The notes under the pieces were generated by a model, which had not been told where the DNA came from, did no database searches, and saw only the letters and a program-made list of their open reading frames with translations. From Sphingomonadaceae bacterium (GTDB taxonomy: Bacteria; Pseudomonadota; Alphaproteobacteria; Sphingomonadales; Sphingomonadaceae), in assembly GCA_024236155.1 (NCBI GenBank), contig JACKLA010000004.1, forward strand, positions 124,001 through 188,000: a stretch of DNA of 64,000 nucleotides, written 5' to 3'. The position numbers and the translations under genes were made by a program. Positions 7,952-17,472 of the stretch are shown here, piece after piece. How positions within the stretch are numbered: position 1 is the first letter of the stretch; every line of letters begins with the position of its first letter.

Positions 7952-8568
7952 GACTGCGGCCTGGCGTCGGGCGCGCGGCCATAAAGCGCGGATGTTTCGA
8001 GGGAGAGGTGATCCGGGCGGAGCAGCATGGCGTGCCGCGCGTCGGGCAGCATGTCGATCGCAGTCTTGCCGCTGTCGGCGCCGAACAATGCGGCAAGCTC
8101 GTGGGCGCGGTTGCCCGCGATGGCGTCATGGTGGCAGGCATCGCGCGCAGCCTCGGGCGAAAGCGAGCGAACTTCACCTTGCGGCAGCATGTCGGCACCG
8201 AAATTTTGCACGAACCATTCGCCATGCCCGCCATGCATGCACACGGTTACCGGGGCGGCAGGATCGGACTGAGGGCTTTGCGCGGCGACAAGCGCGAGGG
8301 TGGGGTAGCCCGAAATCTCCGCACCCCAGGCAAAGGCCAGCGCGCGCGCTGCGGCAATCCCGATCCGCACGCCGGTAAAGCTGCCCGGACCGCGTGAGAC
8401 GAGGATGCGATCCGCCTTGCCCTTGCCGGGCAGCGAGGCGATCAGCGGGACGAGGCGTTCGGCATGGCCGCGCCCGAGCACTTCGTGCCGGTGGCCCAGC
8501 AGGGTCTCACCCTCGAACAGCGCGACGGAGCAGGCTTCGGTCGCGCAATCTATCGCAAGCGTGCGCAT
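7948..8568 (-). CDS. tsaB: tRNA threonylcarbamoyladenosine biosynthesis protein TsaB
   Basis: 206-residue ASKHA-fold protein needed with TsaD and TsaE for t6A37 modification of tRNAs reading ANN codons. It begins MRTLAIDCATEACSVAL and contains the family motif SRGPGSFTGVRIGIAAARAL. The start is placed at this methionine because the longer open frame runs through non-homologous sequence. Its stop overlaps rimI by ATGA. Confidence 0.93.
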   Translation of the reverse strand: MRTLAIDCATEACSVALFEGETLLGHRHEVLGRGHAERLVPLIASLPGKGKADRILVSRGPGSFTGVRIGIAAARALAFAWGAEISGYPTLALVAAQSPQSDPAAPVTVCMHGGHGEWFVQNFGADMLPQGEVRSLSPEAARDACHHDAIAGNRAHELAALFGADSGKTAIDMLPDARHAMLLRPDHLSLETSALYGRAPDARPQS

Positions 8569-8594
8569 ATTGGCCCCTCCGCCAGCGTTCCGGT

Positions 8595-9203
8595 TCAGGC
8601 GATGCGGTTGAACTTGTCGAAATCGGGGCGCGGACTGCGCTCGAAAATGCTGGCCGGATCGCCATAGCCGATGCTGCAGATGAAATTGCTGCGGTGGCGC
8701 GGCGCATCGGCGAAGAAGGCCTTGTCGACTGCGGCATTGTCGAAGCCCGACATCGGCCCGCAATCGAGCCCGAGCGCGCGCGCGGCCAGCATCAGATAGG
8801 CACCTTGCAGCGAGCTGTTGCGGAATGCCCCTTGCTCACGGCCCGCCTCGTCACCCTCGAACCAGCTTTTCGCGTCGGTATGCGGGAACAGCCACGGCAA
8901 TTCCTCGTGGAAATCGATATCGTAGCCGACAATGGCTGTGACCGGCGCACCGAGCACCTTGGGCTGGTTCGCTTCCATCACCAGTTCGGCGAGCTTCGCC
9001 TTGGCCTCGGGCGACTTGACCCACACGATCCGCGCGGGCTGCATATTGGCCGAAGTCGGTGCCATCTTGAGCAGGTCGTAGATCGCGCGAATCCGATCGT
9101 CCGACACATCCTTGTCGAGCCAGCCATTATAGCTGCGCGCTTCGTTGAACAGCTGGTCGAGCGTTTCGCCGGACAGGGCGTTGTCGTGGAATTGCTTGGT
9201 CAT
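8595..9203 (-). CDS. RutE-like NADH/FMN nitroreductase-family oxidoreductase
   Basis: 202-residue nitroreductase-fold flavoprotein of the malonic-semialdehyde-reductase (RutE) subfamily, recognised from ARSYNGWLDKDVSDDRIR, MAPTSANMQPARIV, AFRNSSLQGAYLMLAARALG and GPMSGFDNAAVD. By family it uses FMN and NAD(P)H to reduce 3-oxopropanoate or a similar small aldehyde/nitro compound. No other rut gene is nearby, so the in vivo substrate is open. It lies between nfu and tsaB on the same strand with short spacing. Confidence 0.82.
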   Translation of the reverse strand: MTKQFHDNALSGETLDQLFNEARSYNGWLDKDVSDDRIRAIYDLLKMAPTSANMQPARIVWVKSPEAKAKLAELVMEANQPKVLGAPVTAIVGYDIDFHEELPWLFPHTDAKSWFEGDEAGREQGAFRNSSLQGAYLMLAARALGLDCGPMSGFDNAAVDKAFFADAPRHRSNFICSIGYGDPASIFERSPRPDFDKFNRIA

Positions 9204-9219
9204 GGGATTTTCCGTTGGC

Positions 9220-9798
9220 TCAGGCTGCGCGGACTTCGGTCACTTCGGGGACATAGTGCTTCAGCAGCCCCTCGATCCCGTGCTTGAGTGTGGCGGTGGA
9301 GGATGGGCAGCCCGAGCAGGCACCCTGCAAGGTCAGGTAAACGATCCCGTCCTTGAACCCGCGATAGGCGATGTCGCCGCCATCGCCCGCCACCGCCGGG
9401 CGGACACGGGTTTCGAGCAGTTCGTTGATCTGCGCGACGATATCGGCATTGGCCGGGTCTTCCTCGACCAGCAGCGAATCTTCTGCCGGGACGGCGATAT
9501 CCGCAGCTGTGCCGCCAGCGAACAGCGGTGCCTCTGACACGAAATGGTCGAGCAGGATCGAGACGACCTGCGGCTTGAGATCGGTCCAGCCGGTGCCGGG
9601 GGCGGCGGTGACGCTGACGAAATCTCCGCCGAAAAACACGTTCACCACTTCGCCAAGATCGAACAATGCCTGCGCCAGCGGGCTGGCCTCCGCCTCTTCG
9701 GGGCTGGAGAATTCGCGCGTGCCGGAGGTCATGACCTGCCGTCCAGGCAGGAATTTGAGCGCGGCGGGGTTGGGGGTGGTTTCGGTCTCGATAAACAT
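9220..9798 (-). CDS. NifU-like Fe-S scaffold/carrier (Nfu)
   Basis: 192-residue two-domain Nfu protein. The N-terminal Nfu_N domain starts MFIETETTPNPAALKFLPG, and the C-terminal NifU domain carries the cluster-binding CXXC in GACSGCPSSTATLKHGIE. It carries or repairs [4Fe-4S] clusters and delivers them to apo-proteins; MiaB upstream in this window is a typical kind of client. Translation should start at 9798; a longer frame-shifted ORF in the same region is a shadow. Confidence 0.92.
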   Translation of the reverse strand: MFIETETTPNPAALKFLPGRQVMTSGTREFSSPEEAEASPLAQALFDLGEVVNVFFGGDFVSVTAAPGTGWTDLKPQVVSILLDHFVSEAPLFAGGTAADIAVPAEDSLLVEEDPANADIVAQINELLETRVRPAVAGDGGDIAYRGFKDGIVYLTLQGACSGCPSSTATLKHGIEGLLKHYVPEVTEVRAA

Positions 9799-9895
9799 GG
9801 CCGGGATGTAGGGGGCGGGGCGGGGCAGGACAAGCGCGCAAAAGCTTTTCGCCTATTCACTACTCCTTCAGACCCACGCCCCCTATATGCGCTGC

Positions 9896-12844
9896 ATGAC
9901 AAGGCTTACCCGTGCCGCGCGGCACTTCGCTCTCCTCCTCCCGCTGACGCTTGTTGCACCGCAGCTTGCTGCGCAGGAGGGCGATCCGCTTCCGCCGCCC
10001 GAATCGATTCAGGCCCAGGGGGAAACGCCCTGGCTCTACGAAGGCAGCGATGTCCCGCAGGACAAGGAATGGCTGTTCGGCGAGATGGATAACGGGCTGC
10101 GCTATGCCGTGCGTGACAACGGCGTGCCGCCGGGGCAGGTTTCGATCCGCATCCGTATCGACGCGGGTTCGCTGCATGAGGAAGAGGCCGAACGCGGCTT
10201 CGCCCATCTGATGGAGCATCTAAGTTTCCGCGAGAGCAAATATCTCGCTTTTGGCGAAGCGATCCCCACCTGGCAGCGGCTCGGCGCGACCTTCGGCAGC
10301 GACACCAACGCGTCGACGACGCCGACCGAAACCGTTTACAAGCTCGACCTGCCCAATGCGACGCCCGCCGCACTGGAAGAGAGCTTCAAGCTGCTTTCGG
10401 GCATGATGCGCGAGCCGGTGCTCAACCAGACCAATGTTTCGGCGGAAGTCCCCATCGTGCTGGCCGAAAAGCGCGAGCGTGGCGGCGCTGCCATGCGGGT
10501 GGTCGAGAAAACCCGCCAGACGCTGTTTGCCGGGCAGAGGCTGGCCAATCGCCTGCCCATCGGGACGGAGGAAACCTTGCTGGGTGCCACGCCCGAGGCG
10601 CTGCAGGCATTCCATGATCGCTGGTACCGGCCGGAAAACACCGTCATCTCGGTCGCAGGCGATGCAGATCCGCTGATCTTCGCTTCGTTGATCGAACGCT
10701 ATTTCGCCGATTGGCAGGGCAAAGGGGCAAGGGTCGAAGCACCGGAATTCGGTGACCCGGTCGCGCCTGAAGCAGCCGATCCCGCCAACCCGATCGGCGA
10801 AGTTGCGGTGATGGTCGAACCCGATTTCCCCCGCGTGCTGAACTATTCGATCCTGCGCCCCTGGCGGCAGGTCAACGACACGGTGGTCTACAACGAAGGC
10901 AAGCTGCGCGGCCAGCTGGCCGAGGCCCTGATCAACCGGCGGCTCGAGGCGAAGGCGCGGGCCGGCGGCAGTTTCCTCGACGCGCGGGTCAGCCGCGACA
11001 GCGTCAGCCGTTCGGCCGATATGACATCGGTCGAGATCGTCCCGCTGTCGGAAGACTGGCAGGCTGCGCTCGGCGATGTGCGTGCGGTGATCGCCGATGC
11101 AACCGACAACCCGCCGACGCAGGAAGAGATCGACCGCGAACTGGCCGAATTCGAAATCGCCTTCGTCAGCCTTGTCGAACAAAGCTCTGTCCTGCCCGGT
11201 TCCGCGCTGGCTGACGAAATCGTCGGCGCAGTCGATATTCGCGAGGCGATCGCCTCGCCGCAGACCTTCCTCGACGTGTTCCGTTCGATGCGCAAAACCG
11301 CGACGCCTGCGAACCTGCTCGAGAAGACGCGCGAGTTGTTCGAGGGCGATGTTATCCGCGCGACCTATATGACCCCGTCGGTGGGCGAGGCGGAGGAAGC
11401 ATCGTTGCGCGTTGCGTTGCAAGCCCCGGTCACCGCCGATCCGAGTGCGCGGCTGGCGGCAAAGCAGGTCTCGTTCGACGACCTGCCGCCGATTGGCGCA
11501 CCCGGCACCATCGTGCGGCGCGGGCCGATTGGCATCCACGAGATCGAGCAGATCGAATTTTCCAACGGCACGCGCGCATTGTTGTGGCAGAGCGATGCCG
11601 AACCGGGCCGGGTTGCAGTCAAGATGCGGTTCGGCGCAGGCAATCGCGCATTCGGTGATGACGATGCGGCCTATATCCAGTTGGGCAGGCAGGCGCTGGT
11701 CAGTTCCGGCCTTGGCGAACTGGGGCAGGAAGAGCTCGACCGGATCACCACCGGGCGCCGGATGGGCTTCGGCTTCGGGATCGACGATGCCGTCTTCACC
11801 TTCACCGCGCAGACACGCGGGCAGGACCTTGCCGACCAGCTCTACCTGTTCGCCGGGAAACTCGCCATGCCGCGCTGGGACGCCAACCCCGTGCTGCGCG
11901 AGAAGGCGGCGCTGCGGCTGACCTATGAAAGCCAGGAAGCCAGCCCGATGGGCGTGCTGGGCCGCGATCTCGAATATATCCTCAGCGGCAATGAAGGGCG
12001 TTTCGCCTCGCCCACGCCGGAGCAGATCGAGGCGGCGACGCCCGAAGGCTTCCGCAAGCTGTGGGAGCCGCTGCTGGCGCAGGGCAATGTCGAGATACTG
12101 GTCTTCGGCGAATTCGACACCGATGAAACGATCGAGGCGCTGAAGAAGACAATCGGCGCACTCCCGCCGCGCAAACCGATCCCGGCAGATGTCGCGGCGC
12201 GCATTCCCGGCTTCCCGGCGGATCGGGACGAGACGGTCGTGCTGACCCATCGCGGCGATGCGGACCAGGCTGCGGCTGTCGTGGCGTGGGAAGCAGGCGG
12301 CGGCTTTGCGCAGGTCCGCGAATCCCGCCAGCTCCAGATCTTGACCGATCTGTTCAACAACCGGCTGATCGACACCATGCGTGAGCGGGCGGGGGCAAGC
12401 TATGCCCCCAATGTCGGCTCGAACTGGCCGCTCGATATCGATGGCGGCGGTACGATCACCGCCCTTGCCCAGCTGAAGCCGGAGGATGTTCCGGTGTTCT
12501 TCGGCGCAGCACAGGGCATCGCGCATGACCTTGCCACCAGCCCGGTGACGCCGGACGAGCTCGCGCGGGTGACCGAGCCGCTCAACCAGACGATCCGTCG
12601 CGCGTCGACCGGCAACACCTTCTGGCTGTTCCAGCTGGAAGGCGCGACCACCGATCCGCGAAGGATTTTCGCCATTACATCGTTGCTGGCCGATTACACC
12701 GTGACCACTCCCGAAGCGATGCAGGCACTCGCCGCCAAATACTTTGGTGACGGAGAGGGCGTGAAAGTGGCGATCATCCCCAAAGGGCAGGAACTGGCCG
12801 ACACGATACCGGCGGCAAGGCAAAGCGCGATAATCGGCAGATAA
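9896..12844 (+). CDS. periplasmic M16-family zinc metallopeptidase
   Basis: Large (about 982 residues) exported pitrilysin-type peptidase made of two M16 halves. A signal peptide ends near APQLAAQ. The N-terminal half has the inverted zinc motif HXXEH in FAHLMEHLSF, and a downstream glutamate in VLAEKRERGG. The second half (from about residue 530) is an inactive copy lacking the motif, as usual for this class. It probably degrades peptides in the periplasm. Two in-frame ATGs (9887, 9896) are possible; neither has a good Shine-Dalgarno. A long open frame antisense to it is a codon-bias shadow. Confidence 0.9.
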   Translation: MTRLTRAARHFALLLPLTLVAPQLAAQEGDPLPPPESIQAQGETPWLYEGSDVPQDKEWLFGEMDNGLRYAVRDNGVPPGQVSIRIRIDAGSLHEEEAERGFAHLMEHLSFRESKYLAFGEAIPTWQRLGATFGSDTNASTTPTETVYKLDLPNATPAALEESFKLLSGMMREPVLNQTNVSAEVPIVLAEKRERGGAAMRVVEKTRQTLFAGQRLANRLPIGTEETLLGATPEALQAFHDRWYRPENTVISVAGDADPLIFASLIERYFADWQGKGARVEAPEFGDPVAPEAADPANPIGEVAVMVEPDFPRVLNYSILRPWRQVNDTVVYNEGKLRGQLAEALINRRLEAKARAGGSFLDARVSRDSVSRSADMTSVEIVPLSEDWQAALGDVRAVIADATDNPPTQEEIDRELAEFEIAFVSLVEQSSVLPGSALADEIVGAVDIREAIASPQTFLDVFRSMRKTATPANLLEKTRELFEGDVIRATYMTPSVGEAEEASLRVALQAPVTADPSARLAAKQVSFDDLPPIGAPGTIVRRGPIGIHEIEQIEFSNGTRALLWQSDAEPGRVAVKMRFGAGNRAFGDDDAAYIQLGRQALVSSGLGELGQEELDRITTGRRMGFGFGIDDAVFTFTAQTRGQDLADQLYLFAGKLAMPRWDANPVLREKAALRLTYESQEASPMGVLGRDLEYILSGNEGRFASPTPEQIEAATPEGFRKLWEPLLAQGNVEILVFGEFDTDETIEALKKTIGALPPRKPIPADVAARIPGFPADRDETVVLTHRGDADQAAAVVAWEAGGGFAQVRESRQLQILTDLFNNRLIDTMRERAGASYAPNVGSNWPLDIDGGGTITALAQLKPEDVPVFFGAAQGIAHDLATSPVTPDELARVTEPLNQTIRRASTGNTFWLFQLEGATTDPRRIFAITSLLADYTVTTPEAMQALAAKYFGDGEGVKVAIIPKGQELADTIPAARQSAIIGR

Positions 12845-12954
12845 GCACCGCTTGGACCGCGCCTAACATTCCTGTCCTTGCGCTGTTCAAGGCTTTGCTC
12901 TTCTATCGAACTGCGCCTATGCGCGCGCAGGAATTTACGGAAAGCGAAAAGACA

Positions 12955-14328
12955 GTGGCACAGAATTGGCAACCCGACAGCTGGAAGGCGCATGAGGCAC
13001 GGCACCTGCCGTCCTATGACGACGCCGCAGAGCTTGCTGCGGCAGAGGCCACGCTGTCCGCCTATCCGCCGCTGGTTTTCGCGGGTGAGGCACGCGCGCT
13101 GAAGGCGGATCTGGCCGAAGTGGCGGCGGGCAAGAGCTTCCTGCTGCAGGGTGGCGACTGCGCGGAAAGCTTTGCCGAATTCCACCCCAACAATATCCGC
13201 GACACTTTCCGCGTGCTGCTGCAAATGGCGGTGGTGATGACCTTTGCCGGCAAGATGCCGGTGGTGAAGGTGGGGCGGATGGCGGGCCAGTTCGCCAAGC
13301 CGCGCAGCTCGGACACGGAAACGCAGGGTGAGATCACTCTGCCGAGTTACTTCGGCGACAACGTCAACGGCATCGAATTCGATGCCGAAACCCGGCGCAA
13401 CGATCCGCAGCGCATGGTGCGCGCCTATTCGCAGGCTGCCGCCACGCTCAACCTGCTGCGCGCATTTGCCGGGGGCGGCTATGCCAACCTGCGGCAGGTC
13501 CACCAGTGGACGCTCGATTTCATGGGCCGCAGCCCCTGGGCCGACAAGTTCGGCGAAACCGCCGACCGGATCGGGGAGGCGCTCGATTTCATGGAAGCCT
13601 GCGGGGTCGATCCTGCCACCGTGCCGCAATTGCAGGGCACCAGCTTCTACACCAGCCACGAGGCGCTGCTGCTGCCTTACGAACAGGCGATGACCCGGCG
13701 CGACAGCCTGACCGGTGACTGGTTCGACACCAGCGCACACATGGTCTGGATCGGTGATCGCACCCGGTTTGAAAACAGCGCGCATATCGAATTCGCACGC
13801 GGCATCGGTAACCCGCTGGGGATGAAGTGCGGGCCGAGCCTTGAGCCCGATGCGCTGCTCAAGCTGCTCGACACGCTCAATCCGGGCCGTGAGCCGGGGC
13901 GGATCACGCTGATCAGCCGCTATGGCCATGAAAAGGTCGAAGCCGGGCTGCCCAGGCTGGTCCGCGCGGTGAAGCGCGAAGGCCATCCGGTGGTGTGGAG
14001 CTGCGACCCGATGCACGGCAATGTCATCAAGTCGGACAGCGGCTACAAGACCCGTCCGTTCGACCGTATCCTGTCCGAAGTGAAGGGCTTTTTTGCCGTT
14101 CACCGGGCCGAGGGCACCCATGCGGGCGGCATCCATATCGAGATGACCGGGCAGGACGTGACCGAATGTGTCGGCGGCGCGGTGGCGATCACCGACGATG
14201 CGCTGGGCGACCGTTATCACACCCATTGCGACCCGCGCCTCAACGCGGCGCAATCGCTCGAACTGGCGTTCCTTCTGGCCGAACAATTGCGCGCCGAAAC
14301 GGCCGAACGGCAGGCCGACGCCGCCTGA
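12955..14328 (+). CDS. class II 3-deoxy-7-phosphoheptulonate synthase
   Basis: First enzyme of the shikimate pathway: phosphoenolpyruvate plus erythrose 4-phosphate gives DAHP. The 457-residue protein is the plant-like class II type, shown by LLQGGDCAESFAEF, KVGRMAGQFAKPRS, WIGDRTRFENSAHIEF, and DPMHGNVIKSDSGYKTR. The GTG at 12955 gives the family start AQNWQPDSW and has GGAAAG upstream; an ATG at 12919 is the alternative. It stands just upstream of the ergothioneine genes but is not obviously related to them. Confidence 0.9.
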   Translation: MAQNWQPDSWKAHEARHLPSYDDAAELAAAEATLSAYPPLVFAGEARALKADLAEVAAGKSFLLQGGDCAESFAEFHPNNIRDTFRVLLQMAVVMTFAGKMPVVKVGRMAGQFAKPRSSDTETQGEITLPSYFGDNVNGIEFDAETRRNDPQRMVRAYSQAAATLNLLRAFAGGGYANLRQVHQWTLDFMGRSPWADKFGETADRIGEALDFMEACGVDPATVPQLQGTSFYTSHEALLLPYEQAMTRRDSLTGDWFDTSAHMVWIGDRTRFENSAHIEFARGIGNPLGMKCGPSLEPDALLKLLDTLNPGREPGRITLISRYGHEKVEAGLPRLVRAVKREGHPVVWSCDPMHGNVIKSDSGYKTRPFDRILSEVKGFFAVHRAEGTHAGGIHIEMTGQDVTECVGGAVAITDDALGDRYHTHCDPRLNAAQSLELAFLLAEQLRAETAERQADAA

Positions 14329-14410
14329 TCGGGCAGTCTGGGGCCAGAGGGGTTTAAATCGCAGGCTCGATCCGCCATGTTGGCCCGGCAGGCCGACACA
14401 GGAGAGAGCC

Positions 14411-15691
14411 GTGCCGCAAGCCGCTGCGACTGACCAGCGCGACAATACCGATCTGGCGAAGCGATACCGCGCGACCCGCGAGTTGAGCGTTGCGCTGGCC
14501 GCACCGCTGAGCGAGGCGGATGCGGTCATCCAGTCGATGGAGGATGCCTCACCCGCCAAGTGGCACTTGGGGCATACGACATGGTTCTTCGAAACCTTCC
14601 TGCTGCGCGATCACCTCGCCGGATATTCGCTGCACAACGACAAGTGGCCCTTCGTCTTCAACTCCTATTACGAAGCGGAAGGCGAGCGGATCGCGCGTTT
14701 TTCGCGCGGCATGCTGTCGCGTCCGACGCTGGCCGGGATCGCCGAATGGCGCGAGGCGGTGGATGCGGCGATGGAACCGCTGTTCGCTCGCGAGGAACTG
14801 GTCCCGTTGATCGAACTGGGCATCGCGCATGAGCAGCAGCACCAGGAACTGTTGCTGACCGATATCAAGCATGCGCTGTTCCAGAACCCGCTGGGCGTGG
14901 CGATGTTCGATGCTGTGAGTCCCCGCGAAGGCGGGGACCTCAGGCAGTCTGGCGAACTGCTTGCCGACCGAGATTCCCGCCTGCGCGGGAACGCGCAATG
15001 GCACCAGCACCCCGGCGGCATCGCCCTGATCGGGCATGACGGCAGCGGCTTCGCCTATGACAATGAAGGCCCGCAGCACCGCGTCCTGCTCGAACCCTTC
15101 GCGCTGGCTGACCGGCTGGTGACCAATGCTGAATGGCAGGAATTTATCGACGATGGCGGCTATGCCGATCCGCGCCACTGGCTGTCCGACGGCTGGGCAT
15201 GGGTGCAGGCGGAAGGCGTTGCCGCGCCGCTTTACTGGCACGAAGATGAGCAGTTCACCCACAGCGGCTGGCAGGCACGCGATCCCGACGCGCCGGTCAC
15301 CCATATCTCTGCCTATGAGGCGGAGGCCTATGCCAGCTGGAGCGGCAACCGTTTGCCGACCGAGTTCGAATGGGAGGCCGTGGCGCAGCAATTCGACCCG
15401 TCTGCAGGCAACCAGCTCGACGCAGCAGCGCCGCCCATGCCGCGCGGTGGCGCCGACCTGTTCGGCGATTGCTGGCAGTTCACCCGCTCGGCCTATCTTC
15501 CCTATCCGCGCTTCAGGGCTGCAGCGGGCGCGGTCGGCGAATATAACGGCAAGTTCATGAGCGGGCAGGTGGTGCTGCGCGGCGCGAGCTGTGCCACCGT
15601 GCGCGGCCATTCGCGGGCGAGCTATCGCAATTTCTTCTACCCCCACCAGCGTTGGCAGTTCACCGGACTGCGACTCGCGAAGGATTTGTAA
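14411..15691 (+). CDS. egtB: ergothioneine sulfoxide synthase EgtB, with a repeat-derived insertion
   Basis: Non-heme iron enzyme joining hercynine to a thiol substrate (gamma-glutamylcysteine or cysteine) with O2, in ergothioneine synthesis. The 426-residue protein has an N-terminal DinB-like domain with the iron ligands HX3HXE at His140, His144 and Glu146 (IAHEQQHQE), plus a histidine in WHLGH. The C-terminal formylglycine-generating-enzyme-like domain includes ISAYEAEAYASWSGNRLPTE and VLRGASCATVRGHSRASYR. The GTG start has GGAGAGAG upstream. Residues 169-195 are encoded by a palindromic repeat that falls in the linker between the domains, leaving all active-site motifs intact. It overlaps egtD by one base. 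Confidence 0.92.
   Translation: MPQAAATDQRDNTDLAKRYRATRELSVALAAPLSEADAVIQSMEDASPAKWHLGHTTWFFETFLLRDHLAGYSLHNDKWPFVFNSYYEAEGERIARFSRGMLSRPTLAGIAEWREAVDAAMEPLFAREELVPLIELGIAHEQQHQELLLTDIKHALFQNPLGVAMFDAVSPREGGDLRQSGELLADRDSRLRGNAQWHQHPGGIALIGHDGSGFAYDNEGPQHRVLLEPFALADRLVTNAEWQEFIDDGGYADPRHWLSDGWAWVQAEGVAAPLYWHEDEQFTHSGWQARDPDAPVTHISAYEAEAYASWSGNRLPTEFEWEAVAQQFDPSAGNQLDAAAPPMPRGGADLFGDCWQFTRSAYLPYPRFRAAAGAVGEYNGKFMSGQVVLRGASCATVRGHSRASYRNFFYPHQRWQFTGLRLAKDL
14915..14995. repeat. palindromic repeat element inside egtB
   Basis: An 81-bp copy of the element seen at 5461-5539: it starts GTGAGTCCCCGCGAAGGCGG and ends CCCGCCTGCGCGGGAACGCG. Its length is exactly 27 codons and it reads through without a stop, adding VSPREGGDLRQ...DSRLRGNA to EgtB. 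The inverted ends are slightly degenerate compared with the intergenic copy, consistent with an older insertion tolerated in a surface linker. Confidence 0.82.
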
Positions 15692-16677
15692 TGACAACCG
15701 AAAAGGGCCTCGCCCTGGTCGATCTCGATGACGATGGTGTCGACCGTGCGTTCCGTTCCGATGTGATCGACGGCCTGTCGCAAGCGCAGAAAGCCGTGCC
15801 TGCGCGCTGGCTCTACGACGATGCCGGATCGCAGTTGTTCGAGGACATTACCCGGCTCGAGGAGTATTACCCGACCCGCGCCGAGACCGAAATACTGACC
15901 CGGCGTGGCGCAGAGTTTGCCGCAGCTATCGGGCCGGGCCGGGCGGTGGTCGAATTCGGCAGCGGGTCTTCGGTCAAGACGCCGTTGCTGCTCAGCCAGA
16001 TCGACCCGGCAGCCTATGTCCCGCTCGATATTTCGGGCGATTTCCTGCGCGCCGCCGCCGCCGACCTTTCGGCCAAGTTCCCCGGCCTGCCGGTCCATCC
16101 GGTCGAGGCGGATTTCATGCGCCGGGTCGAATTGCCGGACGATGTGGCCGGCATGCCCAAGCTCGGCTTCTTCCCCGGTTCGACCATCGGCAATATGGTG
16201 CCGCGCACCGCGGTCGAATTGCTGCGCACAATGCGCGAAACGCTGGGTGCGGATTCGTGCCTCCTGATCGGCATGGACCTGATCAAGAACCGCCAGGTGC
16301 TCAAGGCAGCCTATGACGATGCGAGCGGTGTGACTGCGGAATTCAACCGCAACCTCGCGCGGCGCATAAACCGTGAACTGGGCGGGACGATCCCCGTCGA
16401 CAGCCTCGCGCATGAGGCGCGCTGGAACGACGAATTTGCGCGGATCGAAATGCACCTCGTGGCGCAACGGGACATGGAGTTCGCTGTGGCGGGGCATGAA
16501 TTCGCGCTCGCGAAGGGTGAGAGCATCCACACGGAGAACAGCCACAAGTTCAGCCGCCGATCGGGCAATATGCTGCTGCTGGCGGGCGGCTGGACGCCGA
16601 CCCATCGCTGGCTCGACAGCGAGGAACGCTTCTCGCTGATCCTCGCCGAAGCAACCATTCCGCGCAGCGCGCCCTAG
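15691..16677 (+). CDS. egtD: L-histidine N-alpha-methyltransferase
   Basis: SAM-dependent enzyme that trimethylates histidine to hercynine, the first step of ergothioneine synthesis. 328 residues, with family motifs LYDDAGSQLFEDITRLEEYY, VVEFGSGSSVKTPLLL (SAM site), FFPGSTIGNM and ENSHKFS. The start codon shares its A with the egtB stop (TAATG), so the pair is translationally coupled. EgtC and EgtE are not in the window; many bacteria do without EgtC. Confidence 0.95.
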   Translation: MTTEKGLALVDLDDDGVDRAFRSDVIDGLSQAQKAVPARWLYDDAGSQLFEDITRLEEYYPTRAETEILTRRGAEFAAAIGPGRAVVEFGSGSSVKTPLLLSQIDPAAYVPLDISGDFLRAAAADLSAKFPGLPVHPVEADFMRRVELPDDVAGMPKLGFFPGSTIGNMVPRTAVELLRTMRETLGADSCLLIGMDLIKNRQVLKAAYDDASGVTAEFNRNLARRINRELGGTIPVDSLAHEARWNDEFARIEMHLVAQRDMEFAVAGHEFALAKGESIHTENSHKFSRRSGNMLLLAGGWTPTHRWLDSEERFSLILAEATIPRSAP

Positions 16678-16740
16678 CGCACTGCTCGAACTTTCGGCGC
16701 GGTCATTTGCGGTAAAGCTCGCGCGCCCTATATTGCGGCC

Positions 16741-17430
16741 ATGGACGCCTCGCAGATCTGGAGCGGATTGGTCGATGTGATCGGGCAAGTGCCCCGATCG
16801 GGCCTGCTCGTTGCGACTGTCGTTGCTGTGGTTGCCGGGTGGATCGGATCGGTCATGGTCGGGCGCGATGTTCCGCTGGGCCGCACCGTGCGCGGCGTCA
16901 GCACCATGGTGCTTGGCGGGATATTGCTGCTGGTGGTGTTGCAGGTTTCACGGCTCGATCCTCGCCTCGATGTCGCCGTGCCCCAGCTTGGCCTGCCCGA
17001 ACAGGTCGTCGAAGGCGGCGAAACGCACGTGCCGATGGCCGATGACGGGCATTTCTGGCTGCGTGCGGAAGTCAATGGAGCGCCGGTCGATTTCATGGTC
17101 GATACCGGGGCGACATTGACCGCCGTTTCGCAAAAGACCGCCAAAGCGGCAGGGCTCGAACCGCGCAGCGTTGGCGGGCAGGTGCGACTGACCACCGCCA
17201 ACGGCACGATCTTTGCCGATGTGACCTCGATCGAGGAATTGCGCTTCGGCAATGTCGCCGCGCGCGGGCTCGATGCGGTTACCGCGCCCAGCCTGGGTGA
17301 GACCAATGTGATCGGGATGAACCTGCTCAGCCGTCTGAAGAGCTGGCGGGTGGAGGACAACACGCTGATCCTTGTGCCCAACAATCCCCAGCCGGTGGTC
17401 GAGCACGCGCCAGACTGGGGCGATTCTTAA
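16741..17430 (+). CDS. membrane-anchored retropepsin-like aspartic protease (TIGR02281 type)
   Basis: 229-residue protein with two N-terminal membrane helices (about residues 20-40 and 53-67) and a periplasmic single-lobe aspartic protease domain whose active site is FMVDTGATLTAVS. A second conserved block is VIGMNLLSRLKSWRVEDNTL. Single-lobe enzymes of this kind must dimerise to be active. Its substrate is unknown. It is followed at 42 bases by the DUF1499 gene on the same strand. Confidence 0.87.
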   Translation: MDASQIWSGLVDVIGQVPRSGLLVATVVAVVAGWIGSVMVGRDVPLGRTVRGVSTMVLGGILLLVVLQVSRLDPRLDVAVPQLGLPEQVVEGGETHVPMADDGHFWLRAEVNGAPVDFMVDTGATLTAVSQKTAKAAGLEPRSVGGQVRLTTANGTIFADVTSIEELRFGNVAARGLDAVTAPSLGETNVIGMNLLSRLKSWRVEDNTLILVPNNPQPVVEHAPDWGDS

Positions 17431-17472
17431 CGCGCTTGCCGCGCGGCAGCGGGTGAGGCATCACTTGCGCCC

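Noticed and set aside
10220..12823. An 867-codon open frame on the minus strand
   Set aside because: It is antisense to the M16 peptidase across its whole length; long antisense frames are expected from GC-rich codon bias, and its sequence has no domain character.
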